From Collinsella sp. (GTDB lineage Bacteria > Actinomycetota > Coriobacteriia > Coriobacteriales > Coriobacteriaceae), in NCBI GenBank assembly GCA_019414055.1, contig DXMV01000004.1, forward strand, positions 62,001-126,000: a stretch of 64,000 nucleotides of DNA, read 5' to 3'. Position 1 is the stretch's first letter; the number at the start of each line of letters is the position of its first letter. The notes under the pieces were generated by a model. That model ran no database searches, was not told the origin of the DNA, and saw nothing but the letters and a program-made list of their open reading frames with translations. The translations under genes were made by a program, and so were the position numbers. Below, piece by piece: positions 33,094 through 42,051 of the stretch.

Positions 33094-34038
33094 TTAGTTG
33101 CCCGATGTCGTGCCTTGGCTCGAGCTGTCGGATGTCGTGCCAGATGAGGTTCCGCTCGAGCTGTTGGTGTTGCTGTTGTCGGTTGAGCCCGTGCCCGATG
33201 CATTGCCGCTCGTCTGGTCACCCGTGCTCGGCTGAGAGCCGTCGGTCGTTTGGCTGGAGTCGGTCGTTCCGGATTGTGTGCCGCCGCTGTTCGAAGAGGA
33301 ATCGGTACCTTGCGACTGATCAGGGGTGGTCAAGGAAGAATCGGTGGGTGCGGAGTTGGCCTGTGAGTCGTTCTGCTGGCTTTGCGATTGGCCGGCGCTG
33401 TCCGCGTCTTGCTTCGTCGTGCGCGACGAAAGGATTGGCTCGGGGCGCTCGCCCAGGCCCTCACCGGCAGTGGTGATAAGGATGGCGCCGGCGCAAGCGA
33501 TGACCGCAACGATGGCGATGGCGATTGAGAAGATGATGACCTTCTTTTGCGTCTGGCTGCGCTCTGCCGCCGCCTTGGCGCGCAGGCTGTTGGGGGCGAC
33601 GCGCGCCGTGGTCGCGCGCCCCGCAATCTGGCGCATCTCCTGCGTAGTCGCGGCGCCGCCCAGGTGCTCCTCGGCATCAAACTCAACGGGCTCATAGGCG
33701 CCGGCGGGGTAGTCGACGGCGGTGTGCGTGCCTTTGAGGGCTTCGGCGCTGGCAGAGATAAAGTGGCGGTAGACCTGCGAGGACACAACGGTGATGACCG
33801 AGCTCACGGCGGCGCCGATCACCGATCCGGCGATACCGATCTTGGAGGCAAGCGCGACGCTCGTGGCGGCAGCTGCGGCGCCGGCGATGATTTGGGGAAT
33901 GGAAATGTCGTCGAACAGGCCCTTTTTGGGCGCGATGGCCATGGTCTGTCCGATGGAATGGTTCTCGTGCACGCCGTTGTTGAGCGCGGCCGGTGTCATG
34001 ACGCGCGTGCGCGGCGCGTCGGTGTACTTGGTTGCCAT
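33094..34038 (-). CDS. Membrane protein with Ser/Thr/Gly-rich tail
   Basis: 314 residues. A first half has a paired hydrophobic region (IPQIIAGAAAAATSVALASK, GIAGSVIGAAVSSVITVVSS) and a cytoplasmic-looking stretch. A strong membrane helix (VIIFSIAIAIVAVIACAGAI) is followed by about 110 residues of low-complexity Ser/Thr/Gly/Gln/Asn, probably an exposed stalk. There is no sorting signal. The ATG at 34038 follows GGAGGA. No family recognised. Confidence 0.75.
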   Translation of the reverse strand: MATKYTDAPRTRVMTPAALNNGVHENHSIGQTMAIAPKKGLFDDISIPQIIAGAAAAATSVALASKIGIAGSVIGAAVSSVITVVSSQVYRHFISASAEALKGTHTAVDYPAGAYEPVEFDAEEHLGGAATTQEMRQIAGRATTARVAPNSLRAKAAAERSQTQKKVIIFSIAIAIVAVIACAGAILITTAGEGLGERPEPILSSRTTKQDADSAGQSQSQQNDSQANSAPTDSSLTTPDQSQGTDSSSNSGGTQSGTTDSSQTTDGSQPSTGDQTSGNASGTGSTDNSNTNSSSGTSSGTTSDSSSQGTTSGN

Positions 34039-34241
34039 ACGGGGTCCTCCCGGTGTAAATCTGCTTCGTTTCGTTTAGCCATCAGGGTACCCACCAGATG
34101 TGAATCGTACGTGACATTTAGCAGATACCATCAACTCATCAATAGCTCACCAAGTTGGTGGGATGCGGTTGCGCCCGGCGGTTGAACTACAATAAGGTTT
34201 GCTAATTGTTATGAATGGCGTCTACGCACGGGAGCATTCTT

Positions 34242-36221
34242 ATGGATCTTCACCTTTCTCAGTCTGACGGCTTTTTGCGTGTGGCGGCGGCCTCACCGCA
34301 GATTCGCGTTGCCGATGCCGAGGGCAATGCCGAGGTTGCACTGGTGGCTGTTCGCGATGCTGCCGAGTGTGGCGTTCGCGCGCTGGTGCTGCCCGAGCTT
34401 AACCTGACCGGCTATACCGCGGCCGATCTGTTCCATAACCGCACACTGCTGCATGCCTGCGAGGCTGCTCTGGTGCATATCCTCGACGAGACTTGTGAGC
34501 TGCCGATTGTCTTTACCATTGGTCTTCCCGTTGCGGTTGCCGAGAATATCTACAACTGCGCCGCCGTGTGCTGCGCGGGCGAGCTTTTGGGCCTCACGGC
34601 CAAGAAGTATTTGCCCAACTATGGCGAGTTCTATGAGCGCCGTTGGTTTGCTCCGGCACCTACCGATCCCGTTTGGCTTGAATTTGCCGGTCAGGGTCCG
34701 GTCCCGCTGGGCTCGGGGCTTGTCTACCGTTGCTGTGATGAGGGCGCCGAGGACCTGGTGCTGGGCGTTGAGGTCTGCGAGGACCTGTGGGTGCCGGCGC
34801 CTCCTTCGACCGAGATGGCGCTTGCCGGTGCGACGGTGATTCTCAACCCGTCGGCTTCGGACGAGATTATCGGTAAGGCAGACTATCGCCGCAGCCTCAT
34901 CTCCAATCAGAGCGCGCGCCTGTACTGTGCCTATGCGTATGCAGACGCGAGCGAGGGCGAGTCCACGACCGATATGGTCTTTGCGGGCGAGAGCCTCGTC
35001 TACGAAAACGGCTCCAAGCTCGCCGCGACCAAACTGCTTACTTGCGATATGGCCATCGCCGACGTTGACCTTGACCGCCTGGTTGCCGAGCGCCGTCGTT
35101 CGACGACGTGGACGCGCGCGGACGATGCGCCGGAGGCCACGGCCGTTGAGTTTTCGTTTGAGGGCGTGTTGGCCGAAGAGCCTGTCCTGCGCGATGCCTG
35201 CGATATCGACCGCGTTTTCCCGCGCGCGCCCTTTGTACCGGCCGACCATGGTGACCTGGCCGAGCGCTGCGAGACCATCCTCGACCTGCAGACCGCCGGC
35301 CTCAAGACCCGCCTGGCCCATACGGGCACCAAGGCTGCAGTCATCGGTCTTTCGGGCGGCCTTGATTCTACACTGGCACTGCTCGTGACGGTGCGTGCCT
35401 TCGATGCACTGGGGCTGCCGCGCACGGGTATCACGGCGGTCTCCATGCCCGGCTTTGGCACGACGCATCGCACTAAGTCCAACGCCGAGTCGCTCGCGCG
35501 CGACCTGGGCGTGAGCTTCCGCGAGGTTTCGATCCACGCGGCTGTGGAGCAGCACTTCAAGGACATTGAGCACGATCCGACCGTGCAGGACGTGACCTAC
35601 GAGAACAGCCAGGCCCGCGAGCGTACGCAGATTCTGATGGATCTGGCCAACCAGGCCGGCGGTTTTGTCATCGGCACGGGCGATTTGTCGGAGCTGGCGC
35701 TCGGCTGGGCTACCTATAACGGCGACCACATGAGCATGTACGCCGTCAATGCGAGCGTGCCCAAGACGCTTGTGCGTCATCTGGTGCGCTATGCGGCTGA
35801 TGTCTTTGGCGGGCGTATTGCCGAGGTCTTGCTCGATATCCTCGACACGCCGGTGTCCCCCGAGCTTCTGCCGCCCACGGGCGACGGCGAGATTGCGCAG
35901 AAGACTGAGGATTTGGTGGGCCCGTACGAGTTGCACGACTACTTCCTCTACTACTTGCTGCGTTTTGGCTTTGAGCCGGGCAAGATCTACCGCATGGCGC
36001 TCAAGAGTTTCGAGGGTGTCTACGACGCCAAGACCGTCCACGCGTGGCTGCGTACGTTCTATCGTCGCTTCTTTGCCCAGCAGTTTAAGCGCAGCTGCCT
36101 GCCCGATGGCCCCAAGGTTGGTTCGGTGACGCTCAGCCCGCGCGGCGATTGGCGTATGCCGAGTGACGCCAGCTCGCGTCTGTGGCTTGCGCAGATCGAC
36201 GCGCTCAATCCAGTTGACTAA
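34242..36221 (+). CDS. nadE: Glutamine-dependent NAD+ synthetase
   Basis: 659-residue two-domain enzyme making NAD+ from deamido-NAD, ATP and glutamine. The N-terminal nitrilase-type glutaminase keeps its Glu/Lys/Cys triad (LPELNLTGY, AKKYLPNYGEFYERRWF, EVCEDLWVP). The C-terminal synthetase has the PP-loop GLSGGLDSTLALLV and GTGDLSELALGWATYNGDHM. The ATG at 34242 follows GGGAG; the ATG-like extension from 34215 lacks one. It is the last step of NAD synthesis. Confidence 0.96.
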   Translation: MDLHLSQSDGFLRVAAASPQIRVADAEGNAEVALVAVRDAAECGVRALVLPELNLTGYTAADLFHNRTLLHACEAALVHILDETCELPIVFTIGLPVAVAENIYNCAAVCCAGELLGLTAKKYLPNYGEFYERRWFAPAPTDPVWLEFAGQGPVPLGSGLVYRCCDEGAEDLVLGVEVCEDLWVPAPPSTEMALAGATVILNPSASDEIIGKADYRRSLISNQSARLYCAYAYADASEGESTTDMVFAGESLVYENGSKLAATKLLTCDMAIADVDLDRLVAERRRSTTWTRADDAPEATAVEFSFEGVLAEEPVLRDACDIDRVFPRAPFVPADHGDLAERCETILDLQTAGLKTRLAHTGTKAAVIGLSGGLDSTLALLVTVRAFDALGLPRTGITAVSMPGFGTTHRTKSNAESLARDLGVSFREVSIHAAVEQHFKDIEHDPTVQDVTYENSQARERTQILMDLANQAGGFVIGTGDLSELALGWATYNGDHMSMYAVNASVPKTLVRHLVRYAADVFGGRIAEVLLDILDTPVSPELLPPTGDGEIAQKTEDLVGPYELHDYFLYYLLRFGFEPGKIYRMALKSFEGVYDAKTVHAWLRTFYRRFFAQQFKRSCLPDGPKVGSVTLSPRGDWRMPSDASSRLWLAQIDALNPVD

Positions 36222-36290
36222 GGTTGGCTAAATTGAACCAATACGGGGGTTGCAAGCGTTACACTTTTGCAATCTGATGGCCCGTATCGC

Positions 36291-36320
36291 GCGGCGCTCT
36301 TGTCGGAGCGCCGCTTTTTT
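36291..36320 (+). terminator. Strong intrinsic terminator in the aminotransferase leader
   Basis: Perfect 9-bp stem GCGGCGCTC/GAGCGCCGC, loop TTGTCG, then six Ts. It ends 18 bases before the next start codon. Upstream, ATACGGG (36241-36247) can pair with CCCGTAT (36281-36287), enclosing two self-complementary TTGCAA boxes, so the leader may fold. It ends nadE transcription and may attenuate the next gene. Confidence 0.88.
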
Positions 36321-36338
36321 ATATCGGAAGGTGGCACC

Positions 36339-37502
36339 ATGCAGGCATCGCAGCGTCTCGACCGCTTTGGCGCGGAGGTCTTCGCCTCGCTCAACAACAA
36401 GCTGCTCGCGCTGAAGGCTCAGGGCAAGACCATTTACAACATGAGCGTGGGCACGCCCGACTTTAAGCCGTACGGCCACGTGGTCGAGGCGCTCACACAA
36501 GCAGCCCAGGATCCCGAGATGTGGAAGTACGCCTTGCGCGACCTGCCCGAACTCAAGCAGGCCGTATGCGATTACTATGAGCGTCGCTTTGGCGTTTCGG
36601 GCATTACACCGTCCATGGTGCAGTCGTGCAACGGCACGCAGGAGGGCGTTGGCCATTTGGGCCTGGCTCTGCTCGATCCGGGTGACACCATTCTGGTTCC
36701 CGATCCGTGCTACCCGGTCTTTGAGGCGGGTGCGAAGATTGCCGATGCCAAGCTCGAGTACTATCCGTTGGTCGCCGAGCATAATTACCTGCCCTATGTG
36801 GCGGGTATCGATCCCGAGGTGGCCGATCGTGCCAAGTATATGATCGTGTCGCTGCCCGCGAACCCGGTGGGCTCGGTGGGCACGCTCGAGGTCTACGAGG
36901 AGATTATCGCCTTTGCCCGCGAGCACGATCTGTTGATTGTTCATGACAACGCATACTCCGACATCGTGTTCGACGGTGAGCCGGGTGGCAGCTTCTTGCA
37001 GTATCCCGGCGCGCTCGAGGTGGGCGTGGAGTTCTTCTCGCTCTCCAAGTCGTTTAACGTCACTGGTGCCCGCATCGGCTTTTTGGTCGGCCGTGAGGAC
37101 GTGGTCTCTGCCTTTGCCAAGCTGCGCAGCCAGATCGACTTTGGCATGTTCTTCCCGATCCAGAAGGCTGCTATCGCCTGTCTGAACGGTCCGCGCGATG
37201 AGGTCGAGGCTCAGCGTCTGAAGTACCAGGAGCGCCGTGATGCCCTGTGCGACGGTCTTGAGGGTCTGGGCTGGGAGCGTCCCAACGCGCATGGCTCTAT
37301 GTTCGTGTGGGCCAAGCTTCCCGGTGGTCGCACCGATTCCATGGCGTTTTGCGAGGAGCTTATGGAGAAGGCCGGCGTTGTGGTGACGCCGGGCGCGAGC
37401 TTTGGTCCTTCGGGCGAGGGACACGTGCGCATGGCGCTGGTCCTGCCGCCCGATCAGATTGCTTTGGCTGTCGAGGCCATTCGCGAGGCGGGCCTGTATT
37501 AG
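36339..37502 (+). CDS. Class I/II pyridoxal-phosphate aminotransferase
   Basis: 387-residue fold-type-I aminotransferase. It has MSVGTPDFKPYGHVVEA at the start, the substrate/PLP regions NGTQEGVGHLGLALLDPGD, VSLPANPVGSVG and HDNAYSDIVFDG, and the Schiff-base Lys in FSLSKSFNVTGARIGF. It resembles LL-diaminopimelate and acetylated-diaminopimelate (PatA/DapX) aminotransferases. With DapH and a candidate deacetylase elsewhere in the window it could serve the acetylase branch of lysine synthesis. That link is inference. The ATG at 36339 follows GGAAGGTGG. Confidence 0.9.
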   Translation: MQASQRLDRFGAEVFASLNNKLLALKAQGKTIYNMSVGTPDFKPYGHVVEALTQAAQDPEMWKYALRDLPELKQAVCDYYERRFGVSGITPSMVQSCNGTQEGVGHLGLALLDPGDTILVPDPCYPVFEAGAKIADAKLEYYPLVAEHNYLPYVAGIDPEVADRAKYMIVSLPANPVGSVGTLEVYEEIIAFAREHDLLIVHDNAYSDIVFDGEPGGSFLQYPGALEVGVEFFSLSKSFNVTGARIGFLVGREDVVSAFAKLRSQIDFGMFFPIQKAAIACLNGPRDEVEAQRLKYQERRDALCDGLEGLGWERPNAHGSMFVWAKLPGGRTDSMAFCEELMEKAGVVVTPGASFGPSGEGHVRMALVLPPDQIALAVEAIREAGLY

Positions 37503-37645
37503 AAAGCTATTTCGCCTCGTCAATAGCTCGAAACCGATTTCGTGCAGTTATTTTACGAATCCTGCAAACAATTTCGGTAAACGGTCGATTTTTGGCTGCG
37601 AATAGGAGCATAATCAAAGTCCCGATTGGATGTATTGGGATTACG

Positions 37646-37678
37646 GCAAGCCGCTCGGGTCGTTCCCGGGCGGCTTGC
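37646..37678 (+). terminator. Leader hairpin before lactate dehydrogenase
   Basis: GCAAGCCGCTCGGG and CCCGGGCGGCTTGC pair with one G-T around TCGTT. There is no T tract. It lies 25 bases before the dehydrogenase start and 144 bases after the aminotransferase stop. Confidence 0.5.
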
Positions 37679-37703
37679 TTGTGGAGAGAGATGGGAGTTT
37701 CTA

Positions 37704-38654
37704 ATGGTTAACGAGAAGAAGGTCGCTATTGTCGGCTGCGGTTTCGTCGGTTCGTCTTCGGCGTTCGCGCTGATGCAGAGCGGTCTGTTCTCCGAGATGG
37801 TCCTCATCGACGTGGACAAGAACCGCGCCGAGGGTGAGGCTCTGGATATCGCGCACGGCATGACGTTTGCCGAGCCGATGAAGATCTACGCCGGCGATTA
37901 TTCCGATGTCGCCGACGCCGCCATGATCGTCGTCACCGCTGGCGCTGCCCAGAAGCCCGGTGAGACCCGCTTGGACCTGGTCAACAAGAACGTCAACATC
38001 TTTAAGTCCATTATCCCCGAGATTAAGAAGTCTGGCTTCGACGGCATTCTGCTCATCGTCTCCAACCCGGTCGATGTTCTGACCTATGCCGCCATCAAGA
38101 TGTCCGGCCTGCCCGAGGGCCATGTCATCGGCTCCGGTACCGTGCTCGACACCGGTCGTCTGCAGCAGATGCTTGGTGCCCACGTTGAGGTCGACCCGCG
38201 CGATGTCCAGGCCTATGTCATGGGCGAGCACGGCGACTCCGAGTTCGTCGCTTGGTCCAGCGCCCAGGTTGCCGGCGTTCCGCTGAACACCTTCTGCGAG
38301 CTTCACGGTCATCTGGAGCATGAGGCTGCCGAGAAGCGCATCGCCGAGGACGTCAAGAACTCCGCCTACACCATCATCGAGAAGAAGCACGCTACCTACT
38401 ATGGCGTCGCCATGGCCGTCAAGCGCATTTGCACTGCCGTCATGCGTGACGAGCAGACCGTTCTGCCCGTCTCCTCGCTCATGGTGGGCGAGTATGGCCT
38501 GTCCGATCTTGCCATCTCCATGCCGACCGTCGTTGGCCGCGACGGCGTTGTCTGCCGCGTCCCCGTGCCGCTGAACGATGACGAGCAGCATGAGCTTACC
38601 GCCTCCGCCAAGGCCCTCAAGGACATCATCGACAGCGTCGACTTCTCCTGCTAA
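37704..38654 (+). CDS. ldh: L-lactate dehydrogenase
   Basis: 316-residue NAD-dependent enzyme reducing pyruvate to L-lactate, regenerating NAD+ in fermentation. The Rossmann start is VAIVGCGFVGSSSAFALMQS. The specificity loop AGAAQKPGETRLDLVNKN carries Gln at the pyruvate-selecting position and Arg109-type RLDL, separating it from malate dehydrogenase. The catalytic His is in MGEHGDSEFVAWS, and IGSGTVLDTGRLQ is present. The ATG at 37704 follows GGGAG. Strong codon bias fits high expression. Confidence 0.94.
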   Translation: MVNEKKVAIVGCGFVGSSSAFALMQSGLFSEMVLIDVDKNRAEGEALDIAHGMTFAEPMKIYAGDYSDVADAAMIVVTAGAAQKPGETRLDLVNKNVNIFKSIIPEIKKSGFDGILLIVSNPVDVLTYAAIKMSGLPEGHVIGSGTVLDTGRLQQMLGAHVEVDPRDVQAYVMGEHGDSEFVAWSSAQVAGVPLNTFCELHGHLEHEAAEKRIAEDVKNSAYTIIEKKHATYYGVAMAVKRICTAVMRDEQTVLPVSSLMVGEYGLSDLAISMPTVVGRDGVVCRVPVPLNDDEQHELTASAKALKDIIDSVDFSC

Positions 38655-38687
38655 ATCAAGCTCTTTTGGGCAACAGGCTACAATGAA

Positions 38688-38721
38688 AGGCGTCCGGTCC
38701 ACACGGTCCGGGCGCCTTTTT
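38688..38721 (+). terminator. Lactate dehydrogenase terminator
   Basis: AGGCGTCCGG and CCGGGCGCCT pair with one G-T, followed by TTTTT. A REP-like repeat begins at its last base. Confidence 0.85.
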
Positions 38722-38751
38722 GGTGCAAAGTAACCTGACCCCAATGCGCCA
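38721..38751. repeat. REP-like repeat, copy 4
   Basis: Arms TGGTGCA/TGCGCCA around AAGTAACCTGACCCCAA. It is 27/31 identical, in the same orientation, to copy 5. The two bracket one gene. Confidence 0.65.
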
Positions 38752-38768
38752 TAGTTGATGGGAGCGCC

Positions 38769-39929
38769 ATGTCGGATTCGCCTAATTTTTTGACCTATGC
38801 CCAGACGGCGTTTGACCCGTTTGAGGAACGGCCGTTCTGCGCGGTGGATAGCCTGGTCTTTGCGTGGTTGTCCTATTTGCGTTTGCCGGGTGATATGGCG
38901 GAGCTGACGAACTGGCAGGGCCTAGACGTACGCGAGCTGCTGCGTGCCGAGTGCTACCGGGACATGATTGACGATTTGTGGGACCCAGAGGGGAGCAGAG
39001 CCTTGTTGGAGGCCGTGACAGCAAGCCCTCGCTACCGTGGCGTACACGTTTGCGGCTATCGTGCCGTGAGCGATGTGGTGGCGACAGAGCAGTTTGCAGC
39101 CATGGCGTTCCGGTTTCCGGCGGGGTTTAGTTATCTTTCCTTTCGGGGGACCGACAGTACGATTGTGGGCTGGAAAGAGGACTTTAACATGGCATTCCGG
39201 TGTCCTGTGCCGGCCCAGGAATCCGCGGCGCGTTATGTGGACGAGGCGGCGGATGCGATTGACGGGCCGCTTTTGTGCGGAGGTCATTCCAAGGGTGGAA
39301 ACCTTGCGGTGTACGGTGCGGCGATGTGCTCCGATGTCGCCCGTGAGCGAATCGAACGGGTGTATTCCCATGATGGTCCTGGCTTCGTCGAGGAGTTTCT
39401 GAACGGCAACGCCTTTGCCGATCTTTCCGGCCGCATCGATAAGACGCTACCTCGGTCGTCGATCTTTGGCATGATGTTCGAGACGCAGGAGGACTATGCC
39501 ATCGTTGAGAGCACCGAGTTCAGCCTGCTGCAGCACAATCCCTTTAGCTGGGTGGTTGATGGTCGCGACTTCGTGTACTGTGAGCGCCTGTCCGCCGGTG
39601 CTCGATACGTTGATGGCTCCATTCGCGAGATGCTGCTTGCAGTGGGGCCTAGCGAGCGCGAGCGTTTTGTAGATGCGTTGTTCTCCGTGTTTGAGGCTAC
39701 GGGTGCTGAGCGGTTTGCGGATATCGCTGGGAATCTGCGCGAGAGCCTGCCCGTGATGCTCCAGACTGCGCAAGGTTTCGACAAGGATACACGACGCTTT
39801 GTCTCGCAGACCATCGTGGCAATCCTTAAGTGCGCACTGCTGCCCAAACGACCCCAGATCGACATGTCCGCCGCCGGTAAGAGTCTGGCAGAACAGCTCG
39901 AGGCTTGGCAGTCCGAGCTCTTGCGCTAG
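38769..39929 (+). CDS. Mbeg1/DUF2974-like alpha/beta hydrolase
   Basis: 386-residue protein of the DUF2974 group. The nucleophile elbow is LLCGGHSKGGNLAVYGAAMC, and an upstream FSYLSFRGTDSTIVGWKEDF matches the lipase-class-3-like oxyanion region. SHDGPGF follows. It is probably an esterase or lipase, with no signal peptide. The ATG at 38769 follows GATGGGAG. It is bracketed by two direct copies of a 31-nt repeat. The substrate is unknown. Confidence 0.88.
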   Translation: MSDSPNFLTYAQTAFDPFEERPFCAVDSLVFAWLSYLRLPGDMAELTNWQGLDVRELLRAECYRDMIDDLWDPEGSRALLEAVTASPRYRGVHVCGYRAVSDVVATEQFAAMAFRFPAGFSYLSFRGTDSTIVGWKEDFNMAFRCPVPAQESAARYVDEAADAIDGPLLCGGHSKGGNLAVYGAAMCSDVARERIERVYSHDGPGFVEEFLNGNAFADLSGRIDKTLPRSSIFGMMFETQEDYAIVESTEFSLLQHNPFSWVVDGRDFVYCERLSAGARYVDGSIREMLLAVGPSERERFVDALFSVFEATGAERFADIAGNLRESLPVMLQTAQGFDKDTRRFVSQTIVAILKCALLPKRPQIDMSAAGKSLAEQLEAWQSELLR

Positions 39930-39931
39930 CC

Positions 39932-39966
39932 ATTGGTGCAAAGCAACCTGTCCCCGATGCACCAAT
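39932..39966. repeat. REP-like repeat, copy 5
   Basis: Perfect 9-bp arms ATTGGTGCA/TGCACCAAT around AAGCAACCTGTCCCCGA, three bases after the hydrolase stop. Confidence 0.7.
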
Positions 39967-40040
39967 CTTCGATGCGCTCGGGGAGGGCTCGACCGCTATA
40001 CTGGTTCGTGCCGAAATCGATCTAGAACGGAATGCCGTAT

Positions 40041-41045
40041 ATGAAAATCAATCACGCGATTCTGCATATCCTGGACTTTGACTCTGCCGTCAACGTTATG
40101 AGCCAGCGCGAGCTCGATATCGAGAGTCGTACCGTGCGCAACTTCGTGACCACGCATCTGCGCCGCGCACGTACCTCGGCCGACAATAAACGCGCCACGT
40201 TTGCCGAGAACTCTGCGTTTGGCGGCGAGCTCAAGGGCTATTTCTTTGGCGAGCGCGAGTTCGTGGACCTGTCGCAGCAGATTGCGGAGTTTATCTCCTC
40301 CGAGCTCACCAAAGCCGAGAAAGCCGAGTCCACCGACGTGCTCGTGGCCGATTTTGACGACGATGAGGATGCCCGCTGGTTTGCCGTGATGCTGCTGGGC
40401 TCCAAGCAGGCTTTTATGCACGAAGTGGGCCGCGAGGAGGGGGAGGTGCGCAACGACATCGCGCGCCATTACGCTATCCTGCCGAACCCCTCGCAGAAGG
40501 TGCCGAGCTATGCCATCGTGCGCGCGAGCACCATGGAGATCGGCTACGTAGACAAGAAGCGCAAGATTGCCGGCGAAGACCGCATGCTTATCCCCGATGG
40601 CCTGCTGCAGTGCGACACGGGCGTATCTGGCAAGGAGGTCATCGACACCGTGACGCGTGTGGTCGAGGAAGTCGCCGAGGAGCACGGCGCCAACACGGCC
40701 GTGGCGCTCGCCAAGGTTAAGGCCGCTGTGGCCGAGAAGGTCGAGGATGACGAGGAGCTTCCGCCTTGGGATATCGTCGATGAGGTCTTTGAGGACGAGC
40801 CGGTCATCAAGGAAAGTGTGCGCGCGGCACTGACCGAGGAGAAGGTTCCCGAGCGCGTTCCCGTGGAGCGCAAGCAGGTCGAGCGCGCGGCGGTTCGCAA
40901 TCATAAGATTCGTACCGATACGGGTATCGAGATCAGCTTCCCGGCCGAGATGGGTTCGAACTCCGAGTACATCGAGTTCGTCAACGAGCCCAACGGCCTC
41001 ATCTCCATCGAGCTCAAAAACATCGGCAGCATCGAGAATCGATAA
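40041..41045 (+). CDS. Nucleoid-associated protein (NdpA/YejK-like)
   Basis: 334-residue protein of the 37-kDa nucleoid-associated family. It opens with MKINHAILHILDFDSAVNVM and has the middle NPSQKVPSYAIVRASTMEIG and a C-terminal beta region ending in GLISIELKNIGSIE. The homologue YejK binds DNA and topoisomerase parts in proteobacteria. The ATG at 40041 has GGA at proper spacing, while the ATG at 40032 abuts it. TATACT upstream (near 39994) could be its -10. Confidence 0.82.
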   Translation: MKINHAILHILDFDSAVNVMSQRELDIESRTVRNFVTTHLRRARTSADNKRATFAENSAFGGELKGYFFGEREFVDLSQQIAEFISSELTKAEKAESTDVLVADFDDDEDARWFAVMLLGSKQAFMHEVGREEGEVRNDIARHYAILPNPSQKVPSYAIVRASTMEIGYVDKKRKIAGEDRMLIPDGLLQCDTGVSGKEVIDTVTRVVEEVAEEHGANTAVALAKVKAAVAEKVEDDEELPPWDIVDEVFEDEPVIKESVRAALTEEKVPERVPVERKQVERAAVRNHKIRTDTGIEISFPAEMGSNSEYIEFVNEPNGLISIELKNIGSIENR

Positions 41046-41073
41046 GTTGCGTTACGCCTGCAGCGAGAAAGCG

Positions 41074-41109
41074 AAGGCCGAAGCCTCGGATGAGGGCTTC
41101 GGCCTTTTT
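41074..41109 (+). terminator. Terminator after the nucleoid protein gene
   Basis: AAGGCCGAAGCC/GGCTTCGGCCTT stem followed by TTT. Confidence 0.88.
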
Positions 41110-41153
41110 ACTTGGGGCTTAATTTCGCTACTGGTTGAGCATAAGTCAGCGAA

Positions 41154-41291
41154 AACGCCCCAGAGCGAGCAAGGTGACGTGAAAGAGGAGGGCATTGACC
41201 TTTTGGTCATGCCCGACGACTGAACGTCAGATTGCCGCTCTGGGGCGTTTGCAGCGTCGGCTAGTTACGCGGTTTGGTAAAACCGCGTAAC
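41154..41291 (-). repeat. Composite intergenic element, copy B (inverse orientation)
   Basis: Read on the minus strand, the same 28-nt palindrome (41291-41264, identical to copy A) is followed by a hairpin with 14-bp arms AACGCCCCAGAGCG/CGCTCTGGGGCGTT (41249-41236, 41167-41154). Inside it are CGTTCA, CGTCG, a GGGCAT/ATGCCC inner hairpin (41190-41214) and CTCCTCTTTCACG, in the same order as copy A. It ends one base from the dapH stop codon. Confidence 0.75.
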
Positions 41292-41292
41292 C

Positions 41293-42012
41293 CTACAGTT
41301 GACGTAAACCCTCTTCCAAGCCGGTCTTGCTGTCGGTTTTCTCGTCGCGCATCTTGATGACGCGAGCGGGAACACCGGCCACGACGGCACCGGCGGGGAC
41401 GTCCTCGACGCACACGGCGCCGGCGGCAACGACGGCGCCCTTGCCTACGTGCACGCCCTCCAGGACCACGGCGTTGGCGCCGATCATGACATCGTCCTCG
41501 ATGATGACGGGCGTGGCGCTGGCGGGCTCCACAACGCCTGCCAGCACGGTGCCGGCGCCGATGTGGCAGTTCTTGCCCACGGTGGCGCGGCCGCCCAGCA
41601 CGGCGCCCATGTCGATCATGGAGCCTTCGCCAATGACGGAGCCGATGTTGATAATGGCACCCATCATGATGACGGCGCGGTCGCCGATCTCGACGCGGTC
41701 GCGGATGATCGCGCCCGGCTCGATGCGGGCATTGATGCCCTTAAGGTCGAGCATGGGGACGGCGGAGTTGCGGCAGTCATTCTCGACGTCGTAGTAGTCG
41801 ATGGAGTCGGCATTGGCATCGAGGATGGCCTTGAGCTCTTCCCAGTCGCCAAAGACGGTCTTACCACGACGGCCGCCGTAGACGTGCGCATCGCCCCAGG
41901 CAACCTTCATGCCGGGCTTCTCGCGCACATACAGCTTGACAGGCGTCTTTTTAGGCGCGGTGGCGATGTAATTGATAATCTCCTGGGCATCCATCTCGGC
42001 TGCGTTGCTCAT
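41293..42012 (-). CDS. dapH: Tetrahydrodipicolinate N-acetyltransferase
   Basis: 239-residue left-handed beta-helix acetyltransferase of the acetylase branch of lysine/diaminopimelate synthesis. The hexapeptide repeats (IIRDRVEIGDRAVIMMGAII, MIDMGAVLGGRATVGKNCHI) follow an N-terminal ~75-residue region. The end GVPARVIKMRDEKTD is family-typical. The length favours the acetyl (DapH) over the succinyl type. Start ATG after AAAGGAG. It is last in the lysA-dapA-dapB-dapH operon. Confidence 0.93.
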   Translation of the reverse strand: MSNAAEMDAQEIINYIATAPKKTPVKLYVREKPGMKVAWGDAHVYGGRRGKTVFGDWEELKAILDANADSIDYYDVENDCRNSAVPMLDLKGINARIEPGAIIRDRVEIGDRAVIMMGAIINIGSVIGEGSMIDMGAVLGGRATVGKNCHIGAGTVLAGVVEPASATPVIIEDDVMIGANAVVLEGVHVGKGAVVAAGAVCVEDVPAGAVVAGVPARVIKMRDEKTDSKTGLEEGLRQL

Positions 42013-42051
42013 ATGCTGTTTCTCCTTTGCGTGGGTACGGTAGTTAACTGG

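Noticed and set aside
34293..36041. 582-codon minus-strand open frame opposite nadE
   Set aside because: Shadow frame opposite a fully motif-supported NadE; no recognisable domain or start signal.
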